Source of the DNA: JAHEGP01 sp963751595
GTDB taxonomy: Bacteria > Pseudomonadota > Gammaproteobacteria > Pseudomonadales > JAHEGP01
Length of the DNA: 64,000 nucleotides
NCBI GenBank assembly: GCA_963751595.1
Contig: CAVVVC010000007.1
Span: forward strand, 1-64,000
Reading direction: 5' to 3'
In this document: piece by piece, positions 27,848 through 36,419 of the stretch
Layout of the letters: the number at the start of each line of letters is the position of its first letter
How positions within the stretch are numbered: the stretch's first letter is position 1
Position numbers and translations under genes: made by a program
The notes under the pieces: model-generated
Seen by the model: the letters and a program-made list of their open reading frames with translations, nothing else
What the model was told of the DNA's origin: nothing
The model's database searches: none

Positions 27848-29296
27848 TTAATAATCGGCAGTTATGGAATGTGGGGGAGATGGTGGTGACGTTGTTTGGC
27901 TTCCGAACTGAAACGCGCCAATGTCTATTTTTCCAATATTGACTGGTTTTTTGTTGAAGTCTGCAGAGTAGTCACTCCAACCGACCTTGGTTCCTTTTCC
28001 AAGAGTGGAAGAGTCGGAAAGTGGAATAAAGTCCTTTGAACTAACTGAGGTTTGACTAGAAATCTTCCTCCATCCCGCCATTTTTGCGAGCTTAGCCCCG
28101 CCAATCACGTCCGTACTGCTGTTCAAAAAACTTTTTTTAGGCCGAATACTCCAAGTATTACTAGCAAACTTCATATTCGAAACGGATCCGATACCATTAT
28201 AGTCCTCAGAGCCAGCAGACAAGCTAAGAAATATGTTATTGGCAATAATATTTCTATCACCCGTAAATTTGTCTTGGTACATCACCAACTGATGATCATT
28301 GTCGACAAAAGTATTGTGATTAATAATCACACCGCTGTAATTGGTCGCTTGATGTTGGCCCCAAATTCCCATACCTGCTCCGTTAAAGGCTACCAAATTA
28401 TTATAAATTCGGACATCCTTCAAGATTGCAGAATCTGGCAGAAAGCCATTGCCAGCTGAAGAAAACTGATACTTCTCGTTGTTCAAGGCGATACCGTGAC
28501 CTACTGACGCACCACCGCGGTGGTATAGCGCATTAGTGGTTCCCAATACTACGTTTCTTCTTACAATTGCCCCCTGGGTTGAATCGACATAGATACCTAC
28601 GGCCCTGTTAGCATACAGAAAATTGTCCTGTATTATTGTTCCCTTGCTTCCGTAAAACGAGTCTATGCCCTCACCAAAACCTTCGCGTACAGTGTTTTTT
28701 TCCACTATCGCATCGTTGGAATACACTACGCTTATTCCATTTCCCCAGGTCGGTTCGCCATAATATTTCCAACCATTATTGTGGTGAACAACCTCACAAT
28801 TACGAATTATTACATTACTCGAATGATAACTCTGGATACCATGACGATATGTCCATTGTACTTTTACATTTTCAGCTAATCCCTTTTTAACCGAATTAAA
28901 CCGCAACCCAATACTACCCGAGTTTCTTATTTCCAAATCTCGTATGGTCACGTTGTCTGCCTTCGCAGCTAACTTGCCATTCCAGCCACCTCGATTGGCC
29001 TTGCGACCGTCAATAATCGGTCTATTTGTTCCATTTCCACCTGCATAAGCGCCTAAGGTTACATTAGGTTTCGTTATCGAAAGATAACCGTCTACAACCC
29101 AAGTGTCACCTTTTCGAAGAAGCAATGAGTCACCCGCACCGATCCTAGATAAGCCCTTTTCTATTGTTTTAAATGGTGCATTTAGAGATCCGGACCCTGC
29201 ATCGTTGCCTACAGCGCTTACGTAGTAAGTTGCGGCAAAGCCATCCTTTGAAATTAGAAGGAAGAAGCATAAAGAAAGTGTATAAAAAAATTTCAT
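27848..29296 (-). CDS. secreted right-handed parallel beta-helix protein
   Basis: A 482-aa exported protein. Residues 1-22 are a signal peptide (MKFFYTLSLCFFLLISKDGFA-A). The body from about 40 to 370 is a series of beta-helix coils: N[VI]TIRDLEIRNSG, NVIIRNCEVVHHNNG, AIVEKNTVREGFGEGI, TIIQDNFLYANRAVGIYVD and GVIINHNTFVDND. This is the pectate-lyase-like/NosD-type fold (right-handed beta helix, Beta_helix/PbH1 repeats). Such proteins in polysaccharide loci are often lyases, epimerases or hydrolases acting on the polymer in the periplasm or outside. No catalytic residues can be named with confidence. It lies downstream of and in the same orientation as the minus-strand polysaccharide operon, with a 499-bp gap. 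Confidence 0.8.
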   Translation of the reverse strand: MKFFYTLSLCFFLLISKDGFAATYYVSAVGNDAGSGSLNAPFKTIEKGLSRIGAGDSLLLRKGDTWVVDGYLSITKPNVTLGAYAGGNGTNRPIIDGRKANRGGWNGKLAAKADNVTIRDLEIRNSGSIGLRFNSVKKGLAENVKVQWTYRHGIQSYHSSNVIIRNCEVVHHNNGWKYYGEPTWGNGISVVYSNDAIVEKNTVREGFGEGIDSFYGSKGTIIQDNFLYANRAVGIYVDSTQGAIVRRNVVLGTTNALYHRGGASVGHGIALNNEKYQFSSAGNGFLPDSAILKDVRIYNNLVAFNGAGMGIWGQHQATNYSGVIINHNTFVDNDHQLVMYQDKFTGDRNIIANNIFLSLSAGSEDYNGIGSVSNMKFASNTWSIRPKKSFLNSSTDVIGGAKLAKMAGWRKISSQTSVSSKDFIPLSDSSTLGKGTKVGWSDYSADFNKKPVNIGKIDIGAFQFGSQTTSPPSPPHSITADY

Positions 29297-29795
29297 AGTT
29301 ATCGCCCTAGTTCAAGTTTCCGGTTCTGGCATGTAAGGTCGAACCTAGCTTTCTCTCACATTGTAGCGCAGGCTTCGTACGGTAAATGGATTGCCCGTCG
29401 ATGGAGTAAAAATCTGCGATACAGTTACGCACTGATTGCTCCCAATTGTTATCACAAAGTCCGAAAGAGGCCTATGCAAGCACTACTTGTTGCCAACAAA
29501 TATACCTCAATCGCCAGTAAGTAATTATAGATAGGTAGTCAATGACAACTTAAACTGGTCTTTGTTTCCTAATAACTTTGCAAAATTGGATTTTTCGTTA
29601 ATCTATGGATGGGAACGAGTTGTTATGAACCAAGCCGCCTAATTCGCAATCCAAGAAAGAATTGATAAACACCGGGAAATATGTGTCTGGGAAGACACAC
29701 TCGTCCAAGCTCCTTAGCTACTGCTTCTCTCACCAAGATAAATCCGATAGGACAATTTAATAACAGCAATCAATGCAGTATTTTGATTTTTCAAC
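29297..29795. other. intergenic region, no recognisable intact gene
   Basis: 499 bp between the beta-helix gene and the glycosyltransferase operon. Minus-strand frames near 29340-29450 (for example NNWEQSVRNCIADFY) look protein-like but are short and unrecognised, possibly the relic of a lost gene. Base composition is AT-rich. The promoter for the beta-helix gene should lie here, but no clear consensus was found. Confidence 0.35.
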
Positions 29796-30896
29796 TCAGC
29801 GCATTAAACTCCTGTAAACTCCCTGAGTTCGAACGGCGATATCTTTCCAATTGTAGCTTGCTCTTAGCTCCTCAATTGCTGAATCTAAGATCTCTTCCTC
29901 TATTTTGTTTTCAGACATGTGCCTAATCGTTTCCGAGAGGTCCTCAATATCCCCACATCTAAAGTATTCGATTCCCTTGATCTCAACCTCCAGGTTAGCA
30001 GCTATATCAGATGCTATTACCGGCAAACCATAGCTAAGCGCCTCCAGAAGAACGATTGGCAGCCCTTCGTGATAGGAGGGTAAAACGAAACATCTAGCAT
30101 GGGAGAACAGCTCGGCTAGTTTGTTTCCGGTAACGTAGCCAGTTAAAATAATATCTGGGTTCTTTCCCGCTAGTTCTTTGATTTTAATTGAATAATCATC
30201 TTCATGGTCACTATCACCCGCTATAACCAATTTGTAATCTAGACCAGCTAATTCATAAGCTTGAATTAAGTCCAGAAGCCCTTTTTCCGGCACAAATCTA
30301 GCTACCGCAAGCAAATAGTCATCTCCCTTTAATCCCAAACCTATTACGAAGTCCTTTTTATTGGCATGATTGGGAATTCTTACCCCATTCGGAATTAGGG
30401 TACTGTCTCTGGAGTACCTATCTTTAAGTCCCTTTTGTATATTTCTCGATATGACAATAACTGAGTTGGAAAATCGAGAGCCGAGATATTCTCCTAGCTG
30501 CAACATTTTTTTTGCCGTAGGACTCCACTTCGCACGATCATAGTCGGGGCCATGATTTGTCACCACAACTTTCATCCCAAGCAAACGTGCAAAAGGGACC
30601 AGGAGCGACGGGCCGATCGCATGAATGTGAACGATATCAGCGTTCCATCGCCTGGCACGTATCAGAGACAAAAAAGTGTGCACTATGGCTTCGAATGACC
30701 TACTTTTCGGCGAGTACACATCTTCCAAGTGCACCCCCCGCCACTCCTGTAGCTCAGCGCTTACGTACGATGATCTGCGGCTAAGCCTTACTTCACACCC
30801 CATATCCGCGATTAGCGGATATAAATTTTCGCAATGGGTTTCAACACCACCAGGAATAAGAGGTATACCACGCGTGCCGGTTACATAAACTTTCAT
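29796..30896 (-). CDS. glycosyltransferase family 4
   Basis: A 366-aa GT-B enzyme. GTRGIPLIPGGVETHCENLYP at the N-terminus is the glycine-rich acceptor loop of rhamnosyl/galactosyl-type family-4 enzymes. LLAVARFVPEKGLLDLIQA (about 190) starts the donor domain, and the EX7E motif is in YHEGLPIVLLEALSYGLPVIAS. It is the last gene of the minus-strand assembly operon, 77 bp after the Wzy-like gene. The specific sugar cannot be read. Confidence 0.88.
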   Translation of the reverse strand: MKVYVTGTRGIPLIPGGVETHCENLYPLIADMGCEVRLSRRSSYVSAELQEWRGVHLEDVYSPKSRSFEAIVHTFLSLIRARRWNADIVHIHAIGPSLLVPFARLLGMKVVVTNHGPDYDRAKWSPTAKKMLQLGEYLGSRFSNSVIVISRNIQKGLKDRYSRDSTLIPNGVRIPNHANKKDFVIGLGLKGDDYLLAVARFVPEKGLLDLIQAYELAGLDYKLVIAGDSDHEDDYSIKIKELAGKNPDIILTGYVTGNKLAELFSHARCFVLPSYHEGLPIVLLEALSYGLPVIASDIAANLEVEIKGIEYFRCGDIEDLSETIRHMSENKIEEEILDSAIEELRASYNWKDIAVRTQGVYRSLMR

Positions 30897-30973
30897 CGTA
30901 TGATCGCTGCGGAGTAGCAGTTGATAGTAGGGTATGGTTATCGGGTCTAGGAAAAGTGTGATTTTTCCGGTTT

Positions 30974-32374
30974 TTAACCCGTTTTAAGGCTGCCTTCTGC
31001 CATACGGTATTGTGGCGGTACTTTCTGTAGTCTCGATCTACGTTCGGTTACTCTTCGCAGCGCAACCACGCGTACCAGCAGTGCCAGTATGCCCATTTGC
31101 ATCATCACAAATGCCGAGAACGGCTGTTCATTAACAATGCTTAACTTATACACCGTAGACAATGCGAAAATGACCATGGCCACCTGCAATGCTGCTCCAA
31201 AAGCTTGTTCTTCCTGCGTTGCATACTTACTAATTCTAATTCGAGTTGCTTTTCTAAAGCCCAGGAAGAAAATAAATATGAAACATGAAGTTCCAAAAAC
31301 ACCCACATCCCACAGCAGTCGGGGTAGAGCCGTAACTGCTATCCCGTAACCGTAAAATCCATTGTCCTTAATAACATGACCAACAATCCTTCCGCTTTCC
31401 TGGGCCGAACCCAAGCCGTGGCCAAATAGGAAGCCGACCGTGTTGCCCGTAATCGAGTTTTTTTCGTACCAGAACTTTATTGCGGATAATCTATTCAGTC
31501 GTGAATCATCACTATCTTCTGTATTGTAGGTAATCGATCTCTGTACAAATTCAGTGATACTCTCGGGGCCGACACCCCTATTCCAAAAGCCTGTATATTC
31601 ATCGGCGGTCTGGTACTGATAGAAGAAAACTGCCATTAGCAAAGCCAGGCCAACGATACTACCCGACAGGAAGTAGGAGAACTTTTTTCGAACCAAAGGG
31701 AAGAAAAGGATTACCAACATTACCAGTAGAAAAATGACGGAAGCTTTCGCATGAGTCATTGCTATCGGGAGGGCAAAATATACTGACAGCACTAGTGCAT
31801 ACTTCCACTTCAGCTGCTCTTTTATGGCGAGCGCCAACACGTAAGAAATGCTAATTGTCAAAAACATTGCTAATGCTGCATTTCCTCCCGGGGACCCAAG
31901 TGAACCACCAAAAGTGCCATTTATCCTATCACCAACAAACCAGCCACCTCGGAACATAAAGTACTGCATGAAAGCCACTAAAGGCTGTATCAGTGCTATA
32001 GCGATTCCAAAGTGGACAAACTTTCTTGGCGCACTGCTATCCCCAAAGAAAAAGTACATGGCAAAGGGGATACTCAAAAACTGAAAGTAGTTTTTTGATG
32101 CTACGACCGTTTCTTTCAACTGCTGATTGATAAGGGTAGTGAAGAATGCGAGCAATACCAAAATGCCGTAAAAACGAAGGAAATCTGGCAAAGGATATAC
32201 CCGTAGTTTTGTTCTCATTAACAAGTGAACAAATACAACGATCAATAGCAGTGCAGATAATGTCGCTACCGGCCAACGCACTTGGCCTACATCTGAGGCT
32301 AACATCAGAATAATGCCGCTGAAGACCAGCGCTAAAGACAAGATAGACCAGACCAAAAAACGCAAAATTTTCAT
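30974..32374 (-). CDS. Wzy/WaaL-like O-antigen polymerase or ligase
   Basis: A 466-aa integral membrane protein with about ten to twelve hydrophobic segments, the first at residues 5-27. There is a large hydrophilic loop (about 255-335), which ends in the GHGLGSAQESGR segment, and charged ends. The layout is that of the Wzy_C/O-antigen ligase superfamily, which joins glycan repeat units in the periplasm or transfers them to an acceptor. In a locus with Wzz-like chain-length control, polymerase is the better guess. The gene lies 15 bp downstream of a glycosyltransferase. Confidence 0.8.
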   Translation of the reverse strand: MKILRFLVWSILSLALVFSGIILMLASDVGQVRWPVATLSALLLIVVFVHLLMRTKLRVYPLPDFLRFYGILVLLAFFTTLINQQLKETVVASKNYFQFLSIPFAMYFFFGDSSAPRKFVHFGIAIALIQPLVAFMQYFMFRGGWFVGDRINGTFGGSLGSPGGNAALAMFLTISISYVLALAIKEQLKWKYALVLSVYFALPIAMTHAKASVIFLLVMLVILFFPLVRKKFSYFLSGSIVGLALLMAVFFYQYQTADEYTGFWNRGVGPESITEFVQRSITYNTEDSDDSRLNRLSAIKFWYEKNSITGNTVGFLFGHGLGSAQESGRIVGHVIKDNGFYGYGIAVTALPRLLWDVGVFGTSCFIFIFFLGFRKATRIRISKYATQEEQAFGAALQVAMVIFALSTVYKLSIVNEQPFSAFVMMQMGILALLVRVVALRRVTERRSRLQKVPPQYRMAEGSLKTG

Positions 32375-32389
32375 AAGTAAACTGGTAAC

Positions 32390-33628
32390 TTACCGGGCTG
32401 AGCAGAGCCGAGTATAGGTTTTCGCCAACTCCGATCCGCAAAACATGTAGGAGCGCTTTTCCCTGACATACTTTGCGCCCTTTCTGCCCATGTTCTTGGC
32501 TTTATCCGGGTCCTCAAGTAAAGAACAAATAGCGGCAGCGAATGCATCTTCCTGCCACGGCACGCAATAGCCTGCTCCACTTTCCTCGATGACTAGCCGC
32601 TGGTCAGGGTGATCGTTCGCCACTACTGGTTTTTCGAGCGCCATATATTCTATGAGCTTGGTTGGCGATGTTGAATTAAGAATGGGTGTGGGGTAATAGG
32701 GAGACAAGCAGATGTCTGCATTAACAACATGCTGCCAAGCATCCTTCCACGGCAAAAAACCTGTAATCTCAACACTTTTTTCAATACCAAGTCTTTCTGC
32801 CTCACTCCAGATTAGCTGCTCATCATCAGGAACATCTCCGCTGCCAACAAATTTCAAAACCACATCCTCATGCAATCGCTTTACTTCATTCAGTACCCGC
32901 ACCAAGAAGTCCAGCTTTCTGTCTCGCGTCAATGTTCCCAGATAGACTAAGGTAGGTTTCTCATTGACTTTAGGCTGTCCTCTCGTGGCGTGAAACTCTT
33001 CTAATCTTTCAAGAGATATGCACATGGGTACTGGTGTCATTTTTCTGTGAGGCACTCCACGCTTTTCAAAATCTCTCCGCATTTGCTCGCTCTGTACAAA
33101 AATGTGGTCAGCAAAAGGGCAAATTATTTTGTACAAAAGAAACTGTAGCCACTTTGAGCGCACAATATCGAGACGTGGATACGAAGAGTGCCCTTCTGCT
33201 GCCTTGTACTCGTAGAGTTCGGGGTATGGAAAAGATAACCAGAAGAAGTACCGTGTGGATGTCAACTTCGCCATCACCAAACCTAGCGCACCACCAAAAA
33301 ATCGGTCTTTGACCTGTATGAAGTCAAAGCCGCCAAGGATTGCATTGGGCACTAGAGCTAAGTCAACAAGAAACGAACGGAGCTTTCTGCGTACCCTGTC
33401 AAGCGTAGAGCACCCTTTTCCTGTATAGACTATTTTCGCCCGACCACCTTGCCATTGTTTCCATCCACTACCAACCGATTCATCCTCTGTTTCGAAGAGC
33501 CAGGTAATCTTATAGCCTCTCGAAACTATCTCCTGGGCGAAAAGTACCGTAGTATCCACCCTGAAAGGCGGGTAACGCTCTTCGACCGCAAATAAAGCCC
33601 GTAGTCCATTTGTATTCGAATCCGACAT
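32390..33628 (-). CDS. glycosyltransferase family 4
   Basis: A GT-B protein of about 412 aa. The donor domain starts with KPTLVYLGTLTRDRKLDFLVRVL; ILNSTSPTKLIEYMALEKPVVANDHPDQ is the nucleotide-sugar pocket. I chose the ATG at 33628 (MSDSNTNG) with GGGAG upstream over the TTG at 33649. It lies between a sulfotransferase gene and the polymerase-like gene in one minus-strand operon. Sugar specificity is unknown. Confidence 0.85.
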   Translation of the reverse strand: MSDSNTNGLRALFAVEERYPPFRVDTTVLFAQEIVSRGYKITWLFETEDESVGSGWKQWQGGRAKIVYTGKGCSTLDRVRRKLRSFLVDLALVPNAILGGFDFIQVKDRFFGGALGLVMAKLTSTRYFFWLSFPYPELYEYKAAEGHSSYPRLDIVRSKWLQFLLYKIICPFADHIFVQSEQMRRDFEKRGVPHRKMTPVPMCISLERLEEFHATRGQPKVNEKPTLVYLGTLTRDRKLDFLVRVLNEVKRLHEDVVLKFVGSGDVPDDEQLIWSEAERLGIEKSVEITGFLPWKDAWQHVVNADICLSPYYPTPILNSTSPTKLIEYMALEKPVVANDHPDQRLVIEESGAGYCVPWQEDAFAAAICSLLEDPDKAKNMGRKGAKYVREKRSYMFCGSELAKTYTRLCSAR

Positions 33629-33664
33629 ATATTTGCCATCAACTCCCAAAGTCCGCTCTTTTAC

Positions 33665-34459
33665 TCAGCCAGCCAAAATTTCGTCATAAGCTCGGCCGCA
33701 AATACGGCTGATCGTATCGGAGTCACTACTCGCAAGTTCCCGGCACTTTTCCGTAGAACTACCCTTTATCTCGTGAGCGTAATCGCTGACATAAGGTAAA
33801 CCTACAAACGTGAATATTTTCTCCAACTCCTCAGATACATTGCCAACAAGCCTATCGTAATCAACGACTAACAATTGCTTGGAATCCAGACCTTTCTGTA
33901 GGTTTTCCAGATGATCAAGCTTGCCCAGGTAAGCGTAGCAAGCCCTGCGCAATGCAGGCACTGCGCTTATTCCAAACCGCTTGAAGTTACGGCTGTCTTT
34001 TTCGGACATATAGGGTAAACCACAAGCTAAAAACAATTCGTTAAGTGGATATCGACGCCAATTGTATAACATCGAGTAAATGACGCTGTGAGGATTGCGC
34101 AACAGCCAAAGAAGGCTGAATTGATTTCTGTAATCCAGCAATTGGTAGTAAGACTCGTTCAGATATGTCACCTGAAAACAGTATCTGCAGGAGGGATCTA
34201 CCTGTCTAATGCCAGCGAGAATATATGCCGCATCCAGTTCATCATCTTTAGTTTGCCAGATGGATTTGATTTCAGGGCTCTGAACAATAAGCCGAGTAAG
34301 CATGGTCGTTCCGGACCGTTGACACCCGGAGACGAGTATCGGCTGTTTCAGCGCTGCCAACCCAGACAACATATCGTTTGCTCTGGCAGAACGAACATCG
34401 GTAGAGAACTTTTTCCAGTCTCCTGCGCCCCAGTACTTCCTGATAGACTGCAATCTCAT
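33665..34459 (-). CDS. sulfotransferase family protein
   Basis: A 264-aa P-loop enzyme: PILVSGCQRSGTTMLTRLIV at about 40-59 is the PAPS 5'-phosphosulfate loop, LLWLLRNPHSVIYSMLYNW near 118 gives the 3'-phosphate Arg/Ser contact, and LLVVDYDRLVGN is the later conserved strand. Placed inside the polysaccharide assembly operon, between the AAA ATPase and a glycosyltransferase, it most likely sulfates the growing polymer. It is one of three intact sulfotransferases plus one broken copy in the window. Confidence 0.83.
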   Translation of the reverse strand: MRLQSIRKYWGAGDWKKFSTDVRSARANDMLSGLAALKQPILVSGCQRSGTTMLTRLIVQSPEIKSIWQTKDDELDAAYILAGIRQVDPSCRYCFQVTYLNESYYQLLDYRNQFSLLWLLRNPHSVIYSMLYNWRRYPLNELFLACGLPYMSEKDSRNFKRFGISAVPALRRACYAYLGKLDHLENLQKGLDSKQLLVVDYDRLVGNVSEELEKIFTFVGLPYVSDYAHEIKGSSTEKCRELASSDSDTISRICGRAYDEILAG

Positions 34460-34626
34460 TTCAGAAAACTCTTTTTACAGGATAAAGTGGAGAATCTGAG
34501 GGGTTTGATTATCGAGGCCCAGATAAAAAGATAGATGGTGCTGGGCGCTCGCAATTGGGGCCGTTTGACTGCTTGCAAGCGCAATTCCGTACTGCTTCAA
34601 TCACAAAAAAGGGAAGTTTTTGCAGA

Positions 34627-35532
34627 TCAAGCTTCTATAACCGTCGCCAGATCCACCCCGGTCAGCTTCTGCACTGCCAATCGCGCGTGCTCTCTGTCGG
34701 CGTTACTTTCGATGAAGCGCTGCACACCGCCGATGCGCTTGCCGCTGACAATCTCGAGCGCGGTATTGACGTCTACCATATCTTTGTCCTGCGCATAGGC
34801 GTGAACCAGTGCGTAGTCACACAGCGTATTGATGAGCCTGGGCACACCGCCGCTGAAATAGTAAATGGCAAGAATCGCGAACAGGTCGAAAATGTAGCGA
34901 CTGCCGCCGGCAACCTGCACCCGGTGCCTTACATAGTGTACAGTCTCATTGGAATCCAATGGTTTGATATGGTATTCGGCGGAAACTCGTTGCGCGATTT
35001 GCGATAGTTCCGGCCTTCGCAATATATCGAACAACTGGGGCTGACCCACCAGAATGATCTGGATAAGCTGGTCTTTGTCGGCATTGATGTTGGATAGCAG
35101 GCGCAGCTCTTCCAGCGTATCTGCATCGATGTTCTGGGCCTCGTCCACTACCAGGACTACCCGTCTACCCGCCGCATACTCCTGGATAAAGAATTCCTGC
35201 AGGTCTCGATACAGGCTGACTCGATCCTTGCCCTGGTGAGGAATATCGAAGGCTGAGGCTACCCAGTGCATCAGCTCGCCAAATGTACGGTGGGTGTTGG
35301 TGATTGAGCCGACGGTGAGCTGGTCGTAGTCTATGCTCCGCAGCAGGTGCCTGATCAAGGTCGTTTTTCCCGCGCCTACATCGCCGGTAATCACGGTTAT
35401 GCCGCTCTGTTCCAATAAACCGTACTCCAGCATAGCGAGCCCCGCCTTGTGTTCCGGCGACATATACAAGTATTCCGGGTCCGGTATCAGGCTGAAGGGC
35501 TTTTCCGCTAAGCCAAAGTGTTTTTCATACAT
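34627..35532 (-). CDS. ExeA-like AAA ATPase of an exopolysaccharide locus
   Basis: A 301-aa ATPase: the entry block FGLAEKPFSLIPDPEYLYMS, Walker A GDVGAGKTT (about 50-58), Walker B VVLVVDEAQN and sensor-like IILVGQP form the ExeA/GspA-type AAA fold. Related ATPases occur beside Wzz and tyrosine-kinase genes in XrtA (PEP-CTERM) exopolysaccharide loci. That fits the order here, but no exosortase is present in the window. It has no membrane segment. It may energise or regulate polymer export. It starts 28 bp after the stop of the CpsD-like gene. Confidence 0.85.
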   Translation of the reverse strand: MYEKHFGLAEKPFSLIPDPEYLYMSPEHKAGLAMLEYGLLEQSGITVITGDVGAGKTTLIRHLLRSIDYDQLTVGSITNTHRTFGELMHWVASAFDIPHQGKDRVSLYRDLQEFFIQEYAAGRRVVLVVDEAQNIDADTLEELRLLSNINADKDQLIQIILVGQPQLFDILRRPELSQIAQRVSAEYHIKPLDSNETVHYVRHRVQVAGGSRYIFDLFAILAIYYFSGGVPRLINTLCDYALVHAYAQDKDMVDVNTALEIVSGKRIGGVQRFIESNADREHARLAVQKLTGVDLATVIEA

Positions 35533-35560
35533 AGAATATTACCATCAGTGGTGACTTTGC

Positions 35561-36379
35561 CTACCTGGCCTTGTTCAAAACCGTACCGATCAAGTTGCTC
35601 CCCTCCAGCAAGAGTTTGGAGCGGTTTAGCTCGGCTTCTGTGGTGACGCCATCTTCCACGACCAGCAGCGTGGCATCAACCTTGGGCGTCAGAATCAACG
35701 CATCGTCATTTCGCAGCAGTGGCGGCAAATCGAATATGACAATACGGGATTTGTAGCGATTTTTGATATCCGCCATCAGAGACCTCATGGCGGGCGACGA
35801 GAGTATCTCTGAGGAATACTCGCCCTGCGCACGGCCCGGTAATACCACCAGGCGCTGGAAGCCTGGGTTAACCAGAGTCTCTTCAAGCGTAACGGCATCA
35901 TTGAGGTAATCAACGATACCTTTGTTCACTTCAATCCCAAGGGCTTCGTGGACCGATGGCGACCGCAAGTCAAGGTCTACCAGGAGCACGGACTGGTTGA
36001 CTTCCCGCGACATGGATATGGCGAGATTGACAGCGGTCAGGGTTTTTCCGGCATCCTCGTGGGAGCTGGTCACCGCCAGGGTATTCCAGTTATTGTCGCG
36101 CATGATCTTGAGCACGCGGGTTCGAAGCTGGCGGTACGCTTCAACGCGCTCGTCATAATTGAAGCCGGCAATCACTCTATTTTCTTTGAGCTGGTTCTCG
36201 TCCACATCTACTGACCGCGTTTTCGAGTACCCGACCTCTACCAGCTCGTCATCGTCGCTCTTCAGCCAGCTTTGGTTTGGCCTGCGGGCAGATTGTCCTG
36301 CACCTACGGCGGGCGCCTGCCCGACCTTGCCCTGTCGCTCAGCCCTCGCTTTTGCAATGGCTTCCTGTATGCGTTCCAT
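35561..36379 (-). CDS. CpsD/CapB-like P-loop ATPase of the polysaccharide co-polymerase
   Basis: A 272-aa BY-kinase-type protein beginning MERIQEAIAKARAERQGK. The nucleotide site is SSHEDAGKTLTAVNLA (Walker A at about 106-113), then VLLVDLDLRSPSVHEALG (Walker A') and IVIFDLPPLLRNDDALI (Walker B). The usual C-terminal tyrosine cluster is absent: the protein ends GTVLNKAR. Walker A reads EDAGKT rather than the common GEGKT. It may therefore be a non-autophosphorylating partner that gates chain length together with the Wzz-like protein. It follows that gene after 40 bp. Confidence 0.85.
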   Translation of the reverse strand: MERIQEAIAKARAERQGKVGQAPAVGAGQSARRPNQSWLKSDDDELVEVGYSKTRSVDVDENQLKENRVIAGFNYDERVEAYRQLRTRVLKIMRDNNWNTLAVTSSHEDAGKTLTAVNLAISMSREVNQSVLLVDLDLRSPSVHEALGIEVNKGIVDYLNDAVTLEETLVNPGFQRLVVLPGRAQGEYSSEILSSPAMRSLMADIKNRYKSRIVIFDLPPLLRNDDALILTPKVDATLLVVEDGVTTEAELNRSKLLLEGSNLIGTVLNKAR

Positions 36380-36419
36380 TTAGCTCTCCATTCAAGCAAT
36401 ATTCAGGTACTGATCGTGT

